Below, in pieces: positions 30,316 through 40,717 of a DNA stretch of 55,626 bases. The stretch is from an uncultured Actinomycetes bacterium (GTDB lineage: Bacteria > Actinomycetota > Actinomycetes > Nanopelagicales > Nanopelagicaceae), in contig CAIQHM010000028.1 of assembly GCA_903871555.1 (NCBI GenBank), positions 1 to 55,626 of the forward strand. Reading direction: 5' to 3'. Every line of letters begins with the position of its first letter. Position 1 is the first letter of the stretch. Position numbers and translations under genes: made by a program. The notes below the pieces were generated by a model, which was not told the DNA's origin, did no database searches, and worked only from the letters and a program-made list of their open reading frames with translations.

Positions 30316-32690
30316 CAACGCCATCAGAACGTCTTACACAAGCCAAGGCACGTGGGGCACACAAACTTACAAATACATTCGTAGAGCGCTATCCGTTTAG
30401 CATGGATGCTTTTCAGGTTGAAGGTTGTCACGCGCTGGAGAATGGAAAATCAGTCCTTGTCGCGGCTCCTACAGGTGCTGGTAAAACAATTGTTGGCGAA
30501 TTCGCTGCATATTTGGCCTTCAACTCGGGCAAGAAATGTTTCTATACAACTCCAATTAAGGCTCTTTCAAATCAGAAGTACCAAGATCTATGCGCGATGT
30601 TTGGTGATGCGAATGTTGGCCTTTTAACTGGCGACACGAGCATAAATTCTGAAGCGCCGATAGTAATTATGACTACCGAGGTGCTGCGCAACATGATTTA
30701 TTCATCTTCGAAAACTTTGACCGATCTCAGATACGTCGTCATGGATGAAGTGCACTATTTGGCGGATCGTTTTCGCGGCGCTGTTTGGGAAGAAATTCTG
30801 ATTCACCTGCCCGAAAGTATCCAAGTGGCTGCTTTATCTGCGACCGTATCAAACGCCGAAGAATTTGGTGAGTGGTTGCAAACAGTACGGGGCGAGATGA
30901 AAGTTATAGTTAGTGAAATAAGGCCGGTCCCGTTGTATCAACACGTCCTCTTCGGCAATCGTTTATTGGATCTTTTCTCCACAAATACCAGAGTCAATCC
31001 GGAAATTCTACGTTTAGAGAAAGAATCGCTGCGTAGCGTACGAACCAAATACGGTGGGGCAAAAGGTAAAACTAATTGGAGAGATGCCTCGCAAATTACA
31101 CCAACGATAAAAGCGCTGGGCCGAGCCGAGGTTATTGAGAAACTTGATCGGGAAGGTTTATTGCCGGCAATCACATTTATCTTTTCAAGAGCACAATGCG
31201 ATAGTGCAGTTCGTCAATGCCTCGCTGCGGGTTTACGTTTAACAAATGCCGAGGAGAGATCGGAAATTCGTCAAGTAATATCCGAGAAAACTAAAACGCT
31301 ACCGGAAGATGACCTAATTGTTTTAGGTTTTCACGAATGGGTAGATTCATTGGAACGAGGAGTTGCCTCGCATCATGCAGGTCTGCTTCCTGCCTTCAAA
31401 GAGTGCGTTGAAGAGTTATTTCAACGTGGCTTGATTAAGGCCGTTTTTGCTACAGAAACTTTGGCCCTTGGCATAAATATGCCGGCACGAACTGTCGTTT
31501 TAGAGAAATTAACAAAATGGAATGGTGAGTCACATGTTTCAGTTACGCCGGGGGAGTACACACAACTAACTGGACGAGCTGGACGTAGAGGAATAGATAT
31601 CGAGGGCAATGCCGTAATTTTGTGGAATAAGGATATTGATAGCGCATCTGCTGCAGGATTAGCTTCTACTCGTACCTATCCTTTGAAAAGTTCTTTCAAG
31701 CCGACCTACAACATGACCATTAATCTAATCTCGCAGTTCGGTGCAGTACGAGCGCGAACATCTCTTGAATCTTCATTTGCCCAATTCCAAGCAGATAAAG
31801 CTGTTGTCGGACTTGCCCGCCAAATAAAGCGAAATGGCGAGGCAATCCTGGAGCTAGAAAGCGAGATTGATTGCCATTTGGGAGATTTTGTTGAGTATGC
31901 GCAAATTAGATTTGAAATAAAAGAGTTAGAGAAAGGGCTCTCTACAAAGAAGCGAAAAGCTAGAGAATTTGAGGAAGAGAAGATTTCCGAAGCGCGCAAG
32001 TCCCTGCGAAATCATCCCTGTCATGGATGTAGTGATCGGGAGACCCACGCGCGAATTGCAGAGCGCGCTGATCGATTGCGTCGAGAGAACGAGGGACTTA
32101 GCACTCGTGTTGCAAATAGAACGCATGTAATTGCTCGTAGATTTGATCTCATTAAAATCATGCTGGAGAAATTTGGCTATTTAACTAATGATGCAATTAC
32201 TCCGAATGGCAAATTGCTCTCGAAAATTTATGGCGAAACTGATTTGTTAATCGCAGAAATGATTCGAGGAGAGGCGTTTGATCAATTAACAGCCGCGGAA
32301 TTAGTTTCTATAGTTTCAGTGTTTGTTCATGAAAGTCGCAAAGAGAGTGCACCAAAATTGCCACGCGGAAATGTAGAAGATGTTCTTGGTGTACTGATTA
32401 AGACTTGGGTTACCATAAATGATTTGGAGACAGAACTTGGTTTGGAGCCAATTCGAGAGCCAGATGCTGGATTCTGCTGGGCGAGTTTTAGATGGGCAAG
32501 TGGTCATTCGTTAACTTCAATTTTGCGCGGTACTGAGCTAACAGTTGGCGATTTCGTGCGTTCTATGAAACAAATAATTGATCTACTTAGACAGATTGCT
32601 ATTGCATCACCGCACCTAGCGCCATTGGTATCAGATGCGCTTGGTCGTATTGATCGCGGTGTAATCGCTTATGCGGGAGCTGTCGTATGA
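30312..32690 (+). CDS. helY: DEAD/DEAH-box (Ski2-like, HelY-type) helicase
   Basis: AAPTGAGKT, DEVHYL, LSATVSN, QLTGRAGRRGID motifs; synteny with tatAC. Confidence 0.88.
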   Translation: MTTPSERLTQAKARGAHKLTNTFVERYPFSMDAFQVEGCHALENGKSVLVAAPTGAGKTIVGEFAAYLAFNSGKKCFYTTPIKALSNQKYQDLCAMFGDANVGLLTGDTSINSEAPIVIMTTEVLRNMIYSSSKTLTDLRYVVMDEVHYLADRFRGAVWEEILIHLPESIQVAALSATVSNAEEFGEWLQTVRGEMKVIVSEIRPVPLYQHVLFGNRLLDLFSTNTRVNPEILRLEKESLRSVRTKYGGAKGKTNWRDASQITPTIKALGRAEVIEKLDREGLLPAITFIFSRAQCDSAVRQCLAAGLRLTNAEERSEIRQVISEKTKTLPEDDLIVLGFHEWVDSLERGVASHHAGLLPAFKECVEELFQRGLIKAVFATETLALGINMPARTVVLEKLTKWNGESHVSVTPGEYTQLTGRAGRRGIDIEGNAVILWNKDIDSASAAGLASTRTYPLKSSFKPTYNMTINLISQFGAVRARTSLESSFAQFQADKAVVGLARQIKRNGEAILELESEIDCHLGDFVEYAQIRFEIKELEKGLSTKKRKAREFEEEKISEARKSLRNHPCHGCSDRETHARIAERADRLRRENEGLSTRVANRTHVIARRFDLIKIMLEKFGYLTNDAITPNGKLLSKIYGETDLLIAEMIRGEAFDQLTAAELVSIVSVFVHESRKESAPKLPRGNVEDVLGVLIKTWVTINDLETELGLEPIREPDAGFCWASFRWASGHSLTSILRGTELTVGDFVRSMKQIIDLLRQIAIASPHLAPLVSDALGRIDRGVIAYAGAVV

Positions 32691-33586
32691 CCTTAATGCT
32701 GTTAGACAGCGCATCTCTCTGGTATCGCGCATATTTTGGAATGCCCGACACTCTAGTTTCGCCAAGTGGTGAACCAGTAAATGCTATTCGCGGATATCTG
32801 GATATGACTGCTCGCTTGATATCTATCTATAAACCAAAACGTTTAGTCGCTTGTATCGAAGGTGATTGGCGACCAAGTTGGAGAGTAGAACTCTTTCCAG
32901 AATATAAGGCTAATCGCTTAGATGTTGAGGGCGAAGAGGAAGAACCAGACACACTAGGACCACAGATACCAATACTCCTTGATCTACTAGAAGCTTTTGG
33001 TATTCCGCTAGTTGGCGTCGATGATTTCGAAGCTGATGATGTTATGGCTTCATTTGCAGTCAGAGAAGAGGGCCCAATAAAGATAGTTACCGGGGATCGG
33101 GATCTATTTCAGCTCGTAGATGACAAACGCAAAGTATCTGTCGTTTATTTAGCTAAAGGTATTTCAAACCATGATCATGTAGACCTTAAGTGGATTGCCG
33201 ATAAATATGACATTCCGGGGGAGAGGTACGCATTGTTTGCGATGATTCGTGGAGATGCATCAGATGGATTACCTGGAATTCGCGGAATTGGCGAGAAAGG
33301 TGCTGCGGTAATTGCTAAACAATTTACAACGCTAGAGGAAGTCATGATTGCAGCCAGAAAAGATGATGAGAGATTAACACCGAACGCCCGAAAGAAACTT
33401 ATCGAATCTAGCGAATATGCAAAGATTGCGCCGAAATTAGTACATTGCGCCCTCGATGTTCCATTGCCAAATCTTGATTTACAGATGCCTAAGAAACCAG
33501 TTAGCCTCGATGAAATTTATCAGTATCAGAGAGATTACGGCCTTGGAGCAAGTGTTGATCGCCTTATCTCTGCGCTCAACTGGTAA
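32687..33586 (+). CDS. stand-alone 5'-3' exonuclease (Pol I exonuclease-domain family)
   Basis: FPEYKANRL, FEADDVMASFA, IVTGDRDLFQLV, GDASDGLPGIRGIGEKGA. Confidence 0.92.
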   Translation: MTLMLLDSASLWYRAYFGMPDTLVSPSGEPVNAIRGYLDMTARLISIYKPKRLVACIEGDWRPSWRVELFPEYKANRLDVEGEEEEPDTLGPQIPILLDLLEAFGIPLVGVDDFEADDVMASFAVREEGPIKIVTGDRDLFQLVDDKRKVSVVYLAKGISNHDHVDLKWIADKYDIPGERYALFAMIRGDASDGLPGIRGIGEKGAAVIAKQFTTLEEVMIAARKDDERLTPNARKKLIESSEYAKIAPKLVHCALDVPLPNLDLQMPKKPVSLDEIYQYQRDYGLGASVDRLISALNW

Positions 33587-33591
33587 ACATT

Positions 33592-34332
33592 ATGTCAAGT
33601 AAAGTTTTAATCATCATTCCGACCTATAATGAGGCTGCAAATATTTGTCGACAACTAACTGAATTGAATTTGGTTCGCCTCCAAATAGCGGAAAATTATG
33701 CAATAACGTTTCTACATATCGACGATAGTTCACCAGATGGAACAGCAAAACTTGCAAGCGAGATGGAACTTCCAAACTTTACGCAGATAATTAATGCAAG
33801 GAAAGTTGGTTTGGGACCGGCATATTTAAGAGGTTTTGCTTGGGGCGTTGCACATGATTTCGATCTTTTTATTGAAATTGATGCAGATGGAAGTCATTTA
33901 GCCTCGCAATTGCCAGCGCTGTTAACTCAAGGTTTGAGCCATGATTTAGTTATTGGTGCCAGATGGATCCCGGGCGGAAAAATCGAAAATTGGCCCTGGT
34001 ATCGCAGAGTAATTTCAAAATTGGGAACTGCTTATGCCTCAAAGGCCTTGGGATTGCCATATCAAGATTTAACCAGCGGATATCGAGTCTTAAGTAGGAA
34101 TCTAATCCAATCGTTAGATCTCGAAACAATTTCTACAAAAGGTTACGGTTTTCAAATTGAAATAGCTTTCCAGGCGCACCTAAATGGATTCTCAATTATC
34201 GAGGTTCCTATTACATTCATCGAGCGCAGTGCTGGTCAGTCGAAAATGAGCTTTGGGATAGTTCTGGAAGCCTTTAAATTCATAACTAAGCGTGGATTTC
34301 AACGTTCCCTTAAAGGGATATATCGCCGATAA
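33592..34332 (+). CDS. polyprenol monophosphomannose synthase-like glycosyltransferase
   Basis: IIPTYNEAANI...HIDDSSPDGTA...EIDADGSH...WIPGGKIENWPWYRRVISKLG. Confidence 0.9.
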   Translation: MSSKVLIIIPTYNEAANICRQLTELNLVRLQIAENYAITFLHIDDSSPDGTAKLASEMELPNFTQIINARKVGLGPAYLRGFAWGVAHDFDLFIEIDADGSHLASQLPALLTQGLSHDLVIGARWIPGGKIENWPWYRRVISKLGTAYASKALGLPYQDLTSGYRVLSRNLIQSLDLETISTKGYGFQIEIAFQAHLNGFSIIEVPITFIERSAGQSKMSFGIVLEAFKFITKRGFQRSLKGIYRR

Positions 34333-34365
34333 TCTACATTATGTCAGTATAAGGATTACGCAGGG

Positions 34366-37230
34366 CTAATTAATGGCCAACTCACTTATCGGTAGACATG
34401 AGCAAACCAAGTTCCTATCCCCGTAAACACCGTCTATGCGTCCGACTGTGGGCCAATATTTGCCGCTTGCACCAAGCTCTGAGCTATATCCACCTGGGTA
34501 TGCGGCAACTTCGCGAGAATATTTTCGATCCCAATCTTTACGCAACAAATCTGCGCTCGTATGTGGGGCAAAACGCAGTGGCGACTCTTCTATCGAAATC
34601 TCCCCCTTTTCGATATCTGAAATCTCAGCTCGAATCAGAACCATTGCATTTATAAATCTATCTAATTCACGCAAATCCTCAGATTCAGTTGGTTCAATCA
34701 TCAAAGTTCCGGCGACGGGAAAACTGACTGTCGGCGCATGAAATCCATGATCCATCAAACGTTTTGCTACATCATCAACTGTGACACCTGTCGTTTTAGT
34801 TAAATCACGCAAATCAATGATGCATTCGTGCGCAATGTATCCATTTGCGCCGCGATAAAGAACTGGGAAATGTGGGTTTAGTTTAAGGGCGAGATAATTT
34901 GCCGACAAGATTGCAATCTCAGTTGCCTTTGTTAAACCTTCTCCCCCCATCATTCGAATATAACTCCAAGAAATTGGCAAAATGCTTGCAGAACCAAATG
35001 GCGCTGAACTTACAGGCCCAGGTCCAGTGCTTGGCCCACACAATTTATCCATTGGATGATTTGGCAGGAATGGTGCCAAATGCGCTTTAGAAATTACAGG
35101 TCCCACACCAGGACCGCCACCACCATGTGGAATACAGAAGGTTTTATGTAAATTCAAATGCGAAACATCGGCACCAAATTTTCCAGGCTTTGCCAACCCG
35201 ACAAGCGCATTCAAATTCGCGCCATCTACATAAACCTGTCCCCCGGCGTCATGAATCAAGCCACAAATTTCGGTGATTGCTTCTTCGAAAACGCCATGAG
35301 TAGAAGGATAAGTAACCATTAACGCTGCCAAATTATCGCGATACTGCGCGATCTTCTCCTTCAAATCTGAAATGCTCACATTGCCTAAATCATCACACGC
35401 AACTACTACAACCGACATTCCCGCCATCACTGCACTTGCAGCGTTTGTGCCATGTGCGCTTGATGGAATCAGACAAATATTACGGCTCTCCTGACCCAAC
35501 GAATCCAGGTAATTTCTAATAGCTAGTAACCCAGCGAACTCTCCTTGCGATCCAGCATTGGGTTGCAATGAAACTGCATCGTATCCAGTTATTTCGATGA
35601 GCCATTGTGAAAGCTGCGCGATCAATTTACGAATTCCCGCGCTCTGTTCTGCTGGTGCAAATGGGTGCAAGTCTGAGAATTCGCGCCAAGTAACTGGAAT
35701 CATTTCTGTAGTTGCGTTTAATTTCATCGTGCAAGATCCCAATGGAATCATTGAGCGGTCTAAAGCTAAATCGCGGTCGGCCAGATTGCGAAGGTAGCGC
35801 AACATAGAAGTTTCCGAATGATAAGTATTAAATAGGGGGTGCGCTAAATATTGCGACACTCGAGCAAAATCTTCTGTTAATTTCGCAGCCGCTTTGCCTT
35901 GATATTCCGCTGAAAATACCGCAGTAATAATCTGTAAATCTTTCTCCGTAATAGTTTCGTCAATAGTTATACCGATTGTTTTAGCATCTTTGATACGAAT
36001 ATTGAATCCCGCATTTAACATCTTCTGGGCCATATCAGAAGCGTTTACATCATTTACCAAGAAAGTATCAAAAATTACACCTTGCGAAACGTTCAACCCT
36101 TTAACGCGAAGTGATTCACGTAGTGATTGCGCACTTGATGTAATGCGCATTGCGATTTGCTCTAAACCCTTTGGGCCATGCCACATGGCATAGAACGCTG
36201 ACATCACAGCTAACAGAACCTGCGCTGTACATATATTTGAAGTCGCTTTGTCTCTTCTGATGTGCTGTTCACGAGTTTGGAGCGCTAGACGAAGCGCCGG
36301 ATTCTCGTGCGTGTCCAAACTTTGTCCGACCAACCTTCCTGGAAGCGAACGTTCAAGACCCGTGCGCACGGCCATGAAGCCAGCATGCGGTCCCCCAAAT
36401 CCCATTGGTACGCCGAAACGTTGCGCAGATCCCACAGCAATATCAGCGCCGATTTCTGCAGCACTTTTAAATACCGTTAGGGCAAGAAGATCACAAGCAA
36501 CCACAGCCAGTGCTGAAGATGCATGCAGTAATTCAATCAGCGGCGCTAGATTATTCACTTCGCCATCACTAGTAATTTGTGCAAGAACAGCACCGAATAT
36601 TGGTTTTGTAATAATAGAAACTGAAGCTATCGATGCTGATACTTCTACAACTTCGATCTTCAAAGGTGCGGCTCTGGTTGCAATTACAGCTTTGATATGA
36701 GGATGCAGACCCTTATCAACGAGAAAAACCGCTTCATCATCGCCCTGCCAAACCCTTCGCGCAAGCGTCATGGATTCTGCAGCTGCTGTAGCTTCATCCA
36801 ACATTGATGCATTCGCAACATGTAACCCAGTTAAATCCGTTACCACCGTCTGAAAAGCGAAAATCGCTTCCAAACGTCCCTGACTAATTTCTGGTTGATA
36901 CGGAGTGTATGCCGTATACCAAGCTGGGTTCTCTAAAACATTTCGCAAAATAACCGGTGGAGTAATCGTTCCGTAATAACCTAAACCAATTAGCGATTTC
37001 TTTACCTGGTTTTGCGATGCTAGCTCGCGCAACTCCGTGATTGCTTCAACTTCGGATACAGCTGGTGGAAGAGTCTTAGAAATTTTCTCAGTTAAGGCAA
37101 TATTTGCCGGCAATACTCTTGCAATAAAATTCTCTAAATTCTTTTCAGATAGCTCATCAAGCATAAACTGAATTTGATTTTGGTCGGGACCAATATGACG
37201 ATCTGAAAAATTCGACCGAACCGAACTCAT
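34366..37230 (-). CDS. gcvP: glycine dehydrogenase (aminomethyl-transferring), P protein
   Basis: 954 aa; [14 protein letters not shown]...[42 protein letters not shown]...[18 protein letters not shown]. Confidence 0.98.
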   Translation of the reverse strand: MSSVRSNFSDRHIGPDQNQIQFMLDELSEKNLENFIARVLPANIALTEKISKTLPPAVSEVEAITELRELASQNQVKKSLIGLGYYGTITPPVILRNVLENPAWYTAYTPYQPEISQGRLEAIFAFQTVVTDLTGLHVANASMLDEATAAAESMTLARRVWQGDDEAVFLVDKGLHPHIKAVIATRAAPLKIEVVEVSASIASVSIITKPIFGAVLAQITSDGEVNNLAPLIELLHASSALAVVACDLLALTVFKSAAEIGADIAVGSAQRFGVPMGFGGPHAGFMAVRTGLERSLPGRLVGQSLDTHENPALRLALQTREQHIRRDKATSNICTAQVLLAVMSAFYAMWHGPKGLEQIAMRITSSAQSLRESLRVKGLNVSQGVIFDTFLVNDVNASDMAQKMLNAGFNIRIKDAKTIGITIDETITEKDLQIITAVFSAEYQGKAAAKLTEDFARVSQYLAHPLFNTYHSETSMLRYLRNLADRDLALDRSMIPLGSCTMKLNATTEMIPVTWREFSDLHPFAPAEQSAGIRKLIAQLSQWLIEITGYDAVSLQPNAGSQGEFAGLLAIRNYLDSLGQESRNICLIPSSAHGTNAASAVMAGMSVVVVACDDLGNVSISDLKEKIAQYRDNLAALMVTYPSTHGVFEEAITEICGLIHDAGGQVYVDGANLNALVGLAKPGKFGADVSHLNLHKTFCIPHGGGGPGVGPVISKAHLAPFLPNHPMDKLCGPSTGPGPVSSAPFGSASILPISWSYIRMMGGEGLTKATEIAILSANYLALKLNPHFPVLYRGANGYIAHECIIDLRDLTKTTGVTVDDVAKRLMDHGFHAPTVSFPVAGTLMIEPTESEDLRELDRFINAMVLIRAEISDIEKGEISIEESPLRFAPHTSADLLRKDWDRKYSREVAAYPGGYSSELGASGKYWPTVGRIDGVYGDRNLVCSCLPISELAIN

Positions 37231-37289
37231 AAAAGCACTCCCCTAAATTTGATGGAGCGTTAACTCCGGATCCTTGGGGAAGGAAAAAA

Positions 37290-37823
37290 TTAAGCTAATT
37301 TACGCTTTCGACGATCTGAAAGTTCATCGCTAACAGTTCCTATTGTAGAAGTGCCAACAACACTTTCTCCAGTTGAAGCGTTCTCGCCTTGAAGAGTCGC
37401 AAGTGAACCCTCAACTTCGCTCCATACTTTCCCGATCGCTATTCCAAATACACCTTGACCGCCTTGTAATAGGTCGACAATCTCATCTGCGCTGGCACAT
37501 TCGTAAATTGTTGCGCCATCGCTCATCAGTGTCATTCGTTCTAGATCGTTAATTCCGCGGGAACGTAAATGCTCTACAGCTGCACGAATATTCTGCAGGG
37601 AAACACCGGTATCCAATAAACGTTTAACAATCTTCAAAACCAAAATATCGCGAAAGCCATAGAGCCTCTGAGAACCTGATCCACTCGCACCTTGAACACT
37701 TGGCTCGACGAGTCCAGTGCGCGCCCAATAATCTAATTGGCGATAAGTGATACCAGCAGCAACGCATGCAGTTGCACCGCGGTAACCAATTTCAGGTGCC
37801 GAAGGGTCAGTCACTTGAGACAT
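37290..37823 (-). CDS. MerR family transcriptional regulator
   Basis: TYRQLDYWARTGLVEPSVQ...RLYGFRDILVLKIVKRLLDTGVSLQNIRAAVEHL; internal ATG start preferred. Confidence 0.9.
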   Translation of the reverse strand: MSQVTDPSAPEIGYRGATACVAAGITYRQLDYWARTGLVEPSVQGASGSGSQRLYGFRDILVLKIVKRLLDTGVSLQNIRAAVEHLRSRGINDLERMTLMSDGATIYECASADEIVDLLQGGQGVFGIAIGKVWSEVEGSLATLQGENASTGESVVGTSTIGTVSDELSDRRKRKLA

Positions 37824-37908
37824 TTGGAACTCACTTCTATGGGGGAAGATCCTTATCGGATTTAAGAGAAGGTTAGTTCGGCCAAGGCTACGAGGCAACG
37901 ACCGACAC

Positions 37909-37928
37909 GCAAAACTCTAAAGTTTTGC
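37909..37928. promoter_or_regulatory. perfect inverted repeat GCAAAACT-CTAA-AGTTTTGC upstream of merR-gcvP
   Basis: 8-bp arms, 4-nt centre, in the intergenic region before the MerR gene. Confidence 0.55.
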
Positions 37929-37966
37929 TAGAGGGTTAGATAGATTCATACAGGTTTTAGGCGGCG

Positions 37967-38437
37967 CTAGCCTAAGAAATCCTCGGGATTAATCTGGTCC
38001 AAGAACTCTCTAAAGGCTTCAACCTCAACATCTGATTGGTCTGGGATTTCAATTCCAGCCTCTTCGAAGAGCTTCTCGGAGGCGAGTATCGCCGCGCCAC
38101 ATCGAATAGCCAGTGCAATCGCATCGCTTGGTCTAGCCGAAACTTCGATTCCAGAATCAAAGATAATTTTGGAATAGAAAATCCCATCAATTAACTCGGT
38201 CAACTGGACTGACTCAACCCTTGAACTCAAATCCTCGATAATCGTTTTCATCAAATCATGAGTTAGTGGTCGCGGTGGAATCAACCCTTGTTGCGCATAT
38301 GCAATCGCAGTTGCCTCTGTAGCGCCAACCCAGATTGGGAGATAACGGATTCCCTCTGCCTCTTTCAACAGAACGATCGGTTGGTTCGATGGCATTTCAA
38401 CTCTAACGCCAACAACCTCTACCAAATGATATTTCAT
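37967..38437 (-). CDS. bifunctional nuclease family protein (DUF151)
   Basis: LLKEAEGIRYLPIWVGATEATAIAYAQQG...SARPSDAIALAIRCGAAI. Confidence 0.9.
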   Translation of the reverse strand: MKYHLVEVVGVRVEMPSNQPIVLLKEAEGIRYLPIWVGATEATAIAYAQQGLIPPRPLTHDLMKTIIEDLSSRVESVQLTELIDGIFYSKIIFDSGIEVSARPSDAIALAIRCGAAILASEKLFEEAGIEIPDQSDVEVEAFREFLDQINPEDFLG

Positions 38438-38449
38438 CACAGGTTAGCG

Positions 38450-39163
38450 TTATTTGCTTCGATGTAATCCGGATGCAACCAACGCAGCATGCAGACGAAT
38501 CGAAAGTGAAGCAAGTTCGCGTTGAACTTCTTCCGCTCTGGCCTGCGCATCAGAACCTTTCTGACGAAGCAGAGGCGTAATAACTTGTTCAACTAGCCCA
38601 ACTTCACGATCTGCAGCTGTTTTGAAACTACGCAAGTGGCGAGCTTCAATCCCAAAAGAGGCCATCTCTGCAACTGCTCTTGCAACGGCAAGGGCATCCG
38701 CATCAAAATAACGTCCCTTCATTTCAACTAGAGCAAATGATTCCAATTGCGCTAGTTGAGCTTCAAGTAATCCAGAAGATTGCAGAAGCTCTTCGCGAGA
38801 GAGTCTTAGTTGGCTGTCATGAACAAAATTAGAGGGAGCGAATTCGCCATCAATGGTTGCAAGTCTTGGTGCGGCTGGTGAGCCAGGAGTTACTGACGGA
38901 GTTAAGCCTCGATCTAGCGCATCCAAATTTTCTTTGATAACTCGAAGCGGCAGATATTGATCTCGTTGTGCCGATAAAACATAACGCAATCTCTCGAGAT
39001 CGACGCTAGTGAATTTGCGATAACCAGATGGCGTACGTTGGGGTTCAATTAAACCTTCAGATTCCAAGAATCGGATCTTTGAAATCGTAATGTCCGAGAA
39101 CTCAACTCGAAGCTTGCTCAATACTTCGCCGATGCTCAGATAGGCGCGCGCTGGAACGCTCAT
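38450..39163 (-). CDS. ftsR: MerR family transcriptional regulator, FtsR (Rv1828)-like
   Basis: LSIGEVLSKLRVEFSDITISKIRFLESEGLIEPQRTPSGYRKFTSVDLERLRYVL; between garA and DUF151. Confidence 0.85.
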   Translation of the reverse strand: MSVPARAYLSIGEVLSKLRVEFSDITISKIRFLESEGLIEPQRTPSGYRKFTSVDLERLRYVLSAQRDQYLPLRVIKENLDALDRGLTPSVTPGSPAAPRLATIDGEFAPSNFVHDSQLRLSREELLQSSGLLEAQLAQLESFALVEMKGRYFDADALAVARAVAEMASFGIEARHLRSFKTAADREVGLVEQVITPLLRQKGSDAQARAEEVQRELASLSIRLHAALVASGLHRSK

Positions 39164-39172
39164 TTACTCCCC

Positions 39173-39670
39173 TTAGTGAATTTCGCTAGTTCTCTGACCC
39201 GTTACCGGGCTGAAGAAAGTTAATCGATATTTGCCAACTTGTACTTCATCACCATGGTTTAGGGAAGTTTTAACCTTGGAGATTGCATTTACATATGTTC
39301 CATTCAGACTCTTTAAATCTTCTATTTCAAAAGTTGTTGAAGCTCCTTGACCTTCTCTTATTACCTGACAATGTTTTCGTGACACCGTAACGTCGTCTAA
39401 GAAAATCTCGCTATTTGCTTCGCGTCCAATCGTGATGCGGTCGCTGTTCAGCAAGAATCGGGCGCCTTTTCCGGGACCAGATAACGAGATAAACATTGCA
39501 CAATCTGGCGCTAAATCTTTGAGAATATTAAATTCTTCCGCACTTAACGCATCTAATAACGAACTTTCCGAGAGAAAATCAGGCACTGAACGCAGGGAAG
39601 AAATATTTAAAGTGCTGGTGAGATCAATATTTTTTGGGTCTTGAGGGAAGTCAGAAGGAGGGGTAACCAT
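39173..39670 (-). CDS. garA: FHA-domain protein, GarA-like
   Basis: LNSDRITIGREANSEIFLDDVTVSRKHCQVI...DLKSLNGTYVN; synteny with gcvH/ftsR. Confidence 0.88.
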   Translation of the reverse strand: MVTPPSDFPQDPKNIDLTSTLNISSLRSVPDFLSESSLLDALSAEEFNILKDLAPDCAMFISLSGPGKGARFLLNSDRITIGREANSEIFLDDVTVSRKHCQVIREGQGASTTFEIEDLKSLNGTYVNAISKVKTSLNHGDEVQVGKYRLTFFSPVTGQRTSEIH

Positions 39671-39696
39671 TTGAGACCTCCAGATACTCTAAATAT

Positions 39697-39710
39697 GAAC
39701 CTTCAGGTTC
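39697..39710. promoter_or_regulatory. inverted repeat GAACCT-TC-AGGTTC upstream of garA
   Basis: 6-bp arms just upstream of a TAGAGT -10-like box (minus strand) for garA. Confidence 0.5.
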
Positions 39711-39747
39711 AACTATAGGCTGACACTATTCAATAGCGCCTTCATGG

Positions 39748-40128
39748 TCAAGCCGTAAGTTTTGAGTATTCCTCGGCGCTAAGAAGCGTAGGAACTTGAC
39801 CATCAATTGCAATCTCCGCAATCCATCCAGATCCATAAGGATCTGCGTTAATGGCCTCAGGCGCAGAATCTAATTCGCCATTTATAGCAATAATCTTTCC
39901 AGTCAGAGGTGAATAAATCTCTGAGACGCTCTTCGTGGATTCGATTTCACCGCAAACACTTCCCGCAATTACGGTGCTACCAATTTTGGGTAGCTGAATA
40001 TAAACAATGTCACCAAGAGCCCCTTGTGCGAAATCCGTAATTCCAATTCGGAATGTCTTCTCGTCTTTGGTTGGCGAAACCCATTCGTGTTCATTTGTAT
40101 ATTGCAATTCATTTGGAACTGATGACAT
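39748..40128 (-). CDS. gcvH: glycine cleavage system H protein
   Basis: YTNEHEWVSPTKDEKTFRIGITDFAQGALGDIVYIQLP...GEIESTKSVSEIYSP. Confidence 0.97.
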   Translation of the reverse strand: MSSVPNELQYTNEHEWVSPTKDEKTFRIGITDFAQGALGDIVYIQLPKIGSTVIAGSVCGEIESTKSVSEIYSPLTGKIIAINGELDSAPEAINADPYGSGWIAEIAIDGQVPTLLSAEEYSKLTA

Positions 40129-40148
40129 CTTCTCCCCTTTTCGAAGTT

Positions 40149-40715
40149 TTAAACGTTCTGGCGTCTTCCCTCAGTGAAGGCAATATATGTGTATTGCAAA
40201 GCAGTGACCAAATATAGGCCGACTCCCCATATTGCGAAAGTCCAACCAATAATAAGGAAAATTCGCCCAGGACCGCTCTCTCCCGAGATCAATAAAAAAG
40301 GAAAGGCATAAAGAAGATTGAAAGTCGCAGCTTTGCCAAGGAAGGTAACCTCAAAGACACCACTTCCCCTACTCTTTTTTACCAACAAAGCTAAAGCCAG
40401 CCACAGATCTCGACCAATGAGAATCAATAGAAGCCACAGTGGAACAACCTCTTTTATAACTAGTGCGATTACAGTCGCTGCGATATATGCCCGATCGATT
40501 GCGGGATCCAACATCGCACCCAACGCAGATTCTTGGTTAAGAGCACGTGCAACTTTTCCATCTAAATAATCAGAGATCGCGCCGATAGTTAATATAACTA
40601 GAGATAAAACTGCATTATCAAGGCTGAGATAGCTCCAGAGAAATAGTGGAATCCCGAGCGCCCGAATTCCAGTGATCGCATTTGGAATCGTCAGAATCTC
40701 AGAGCGCGCAAACAA
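40149..40715 (-). CDS. CDP-alcohol phosphatidyltransferase (PgsA-like)
   Basis: LTIPNAITGIRALGIPLFLW...GAISDYLDGKVARALNQESALGAMLDPAIDR. Confidence 0.9.
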   Translation of the reverse strand: MFARSEILTIPNAITGIRALGIPLFLWSYLSLDNAVLSLVILTIGAISDYLDGKVARALNQESALGAMLDPAIDRAYIAATVIALVIKEVVPLWLLLILIGRDLWLALALLVKKSRGSGVFEVTFLGKAATFNLLYAFPFLLISGESGPGRIFLIIGWTFAIWGVGLYLVTALQYTYIAFTEGRRQNV

Positions 40716-40717
40716 AA

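Noticed and set aside
36248-36700. 150-aa plus-strand ORF antisense to gcvP
   Set aside because: Lies wholly within the conserved gcvP frame; no recognisable domain
37231-37289. Glycine riboswitch upstream of gcvP
   Set aside because: Too short and lacks the tandem aptamer core
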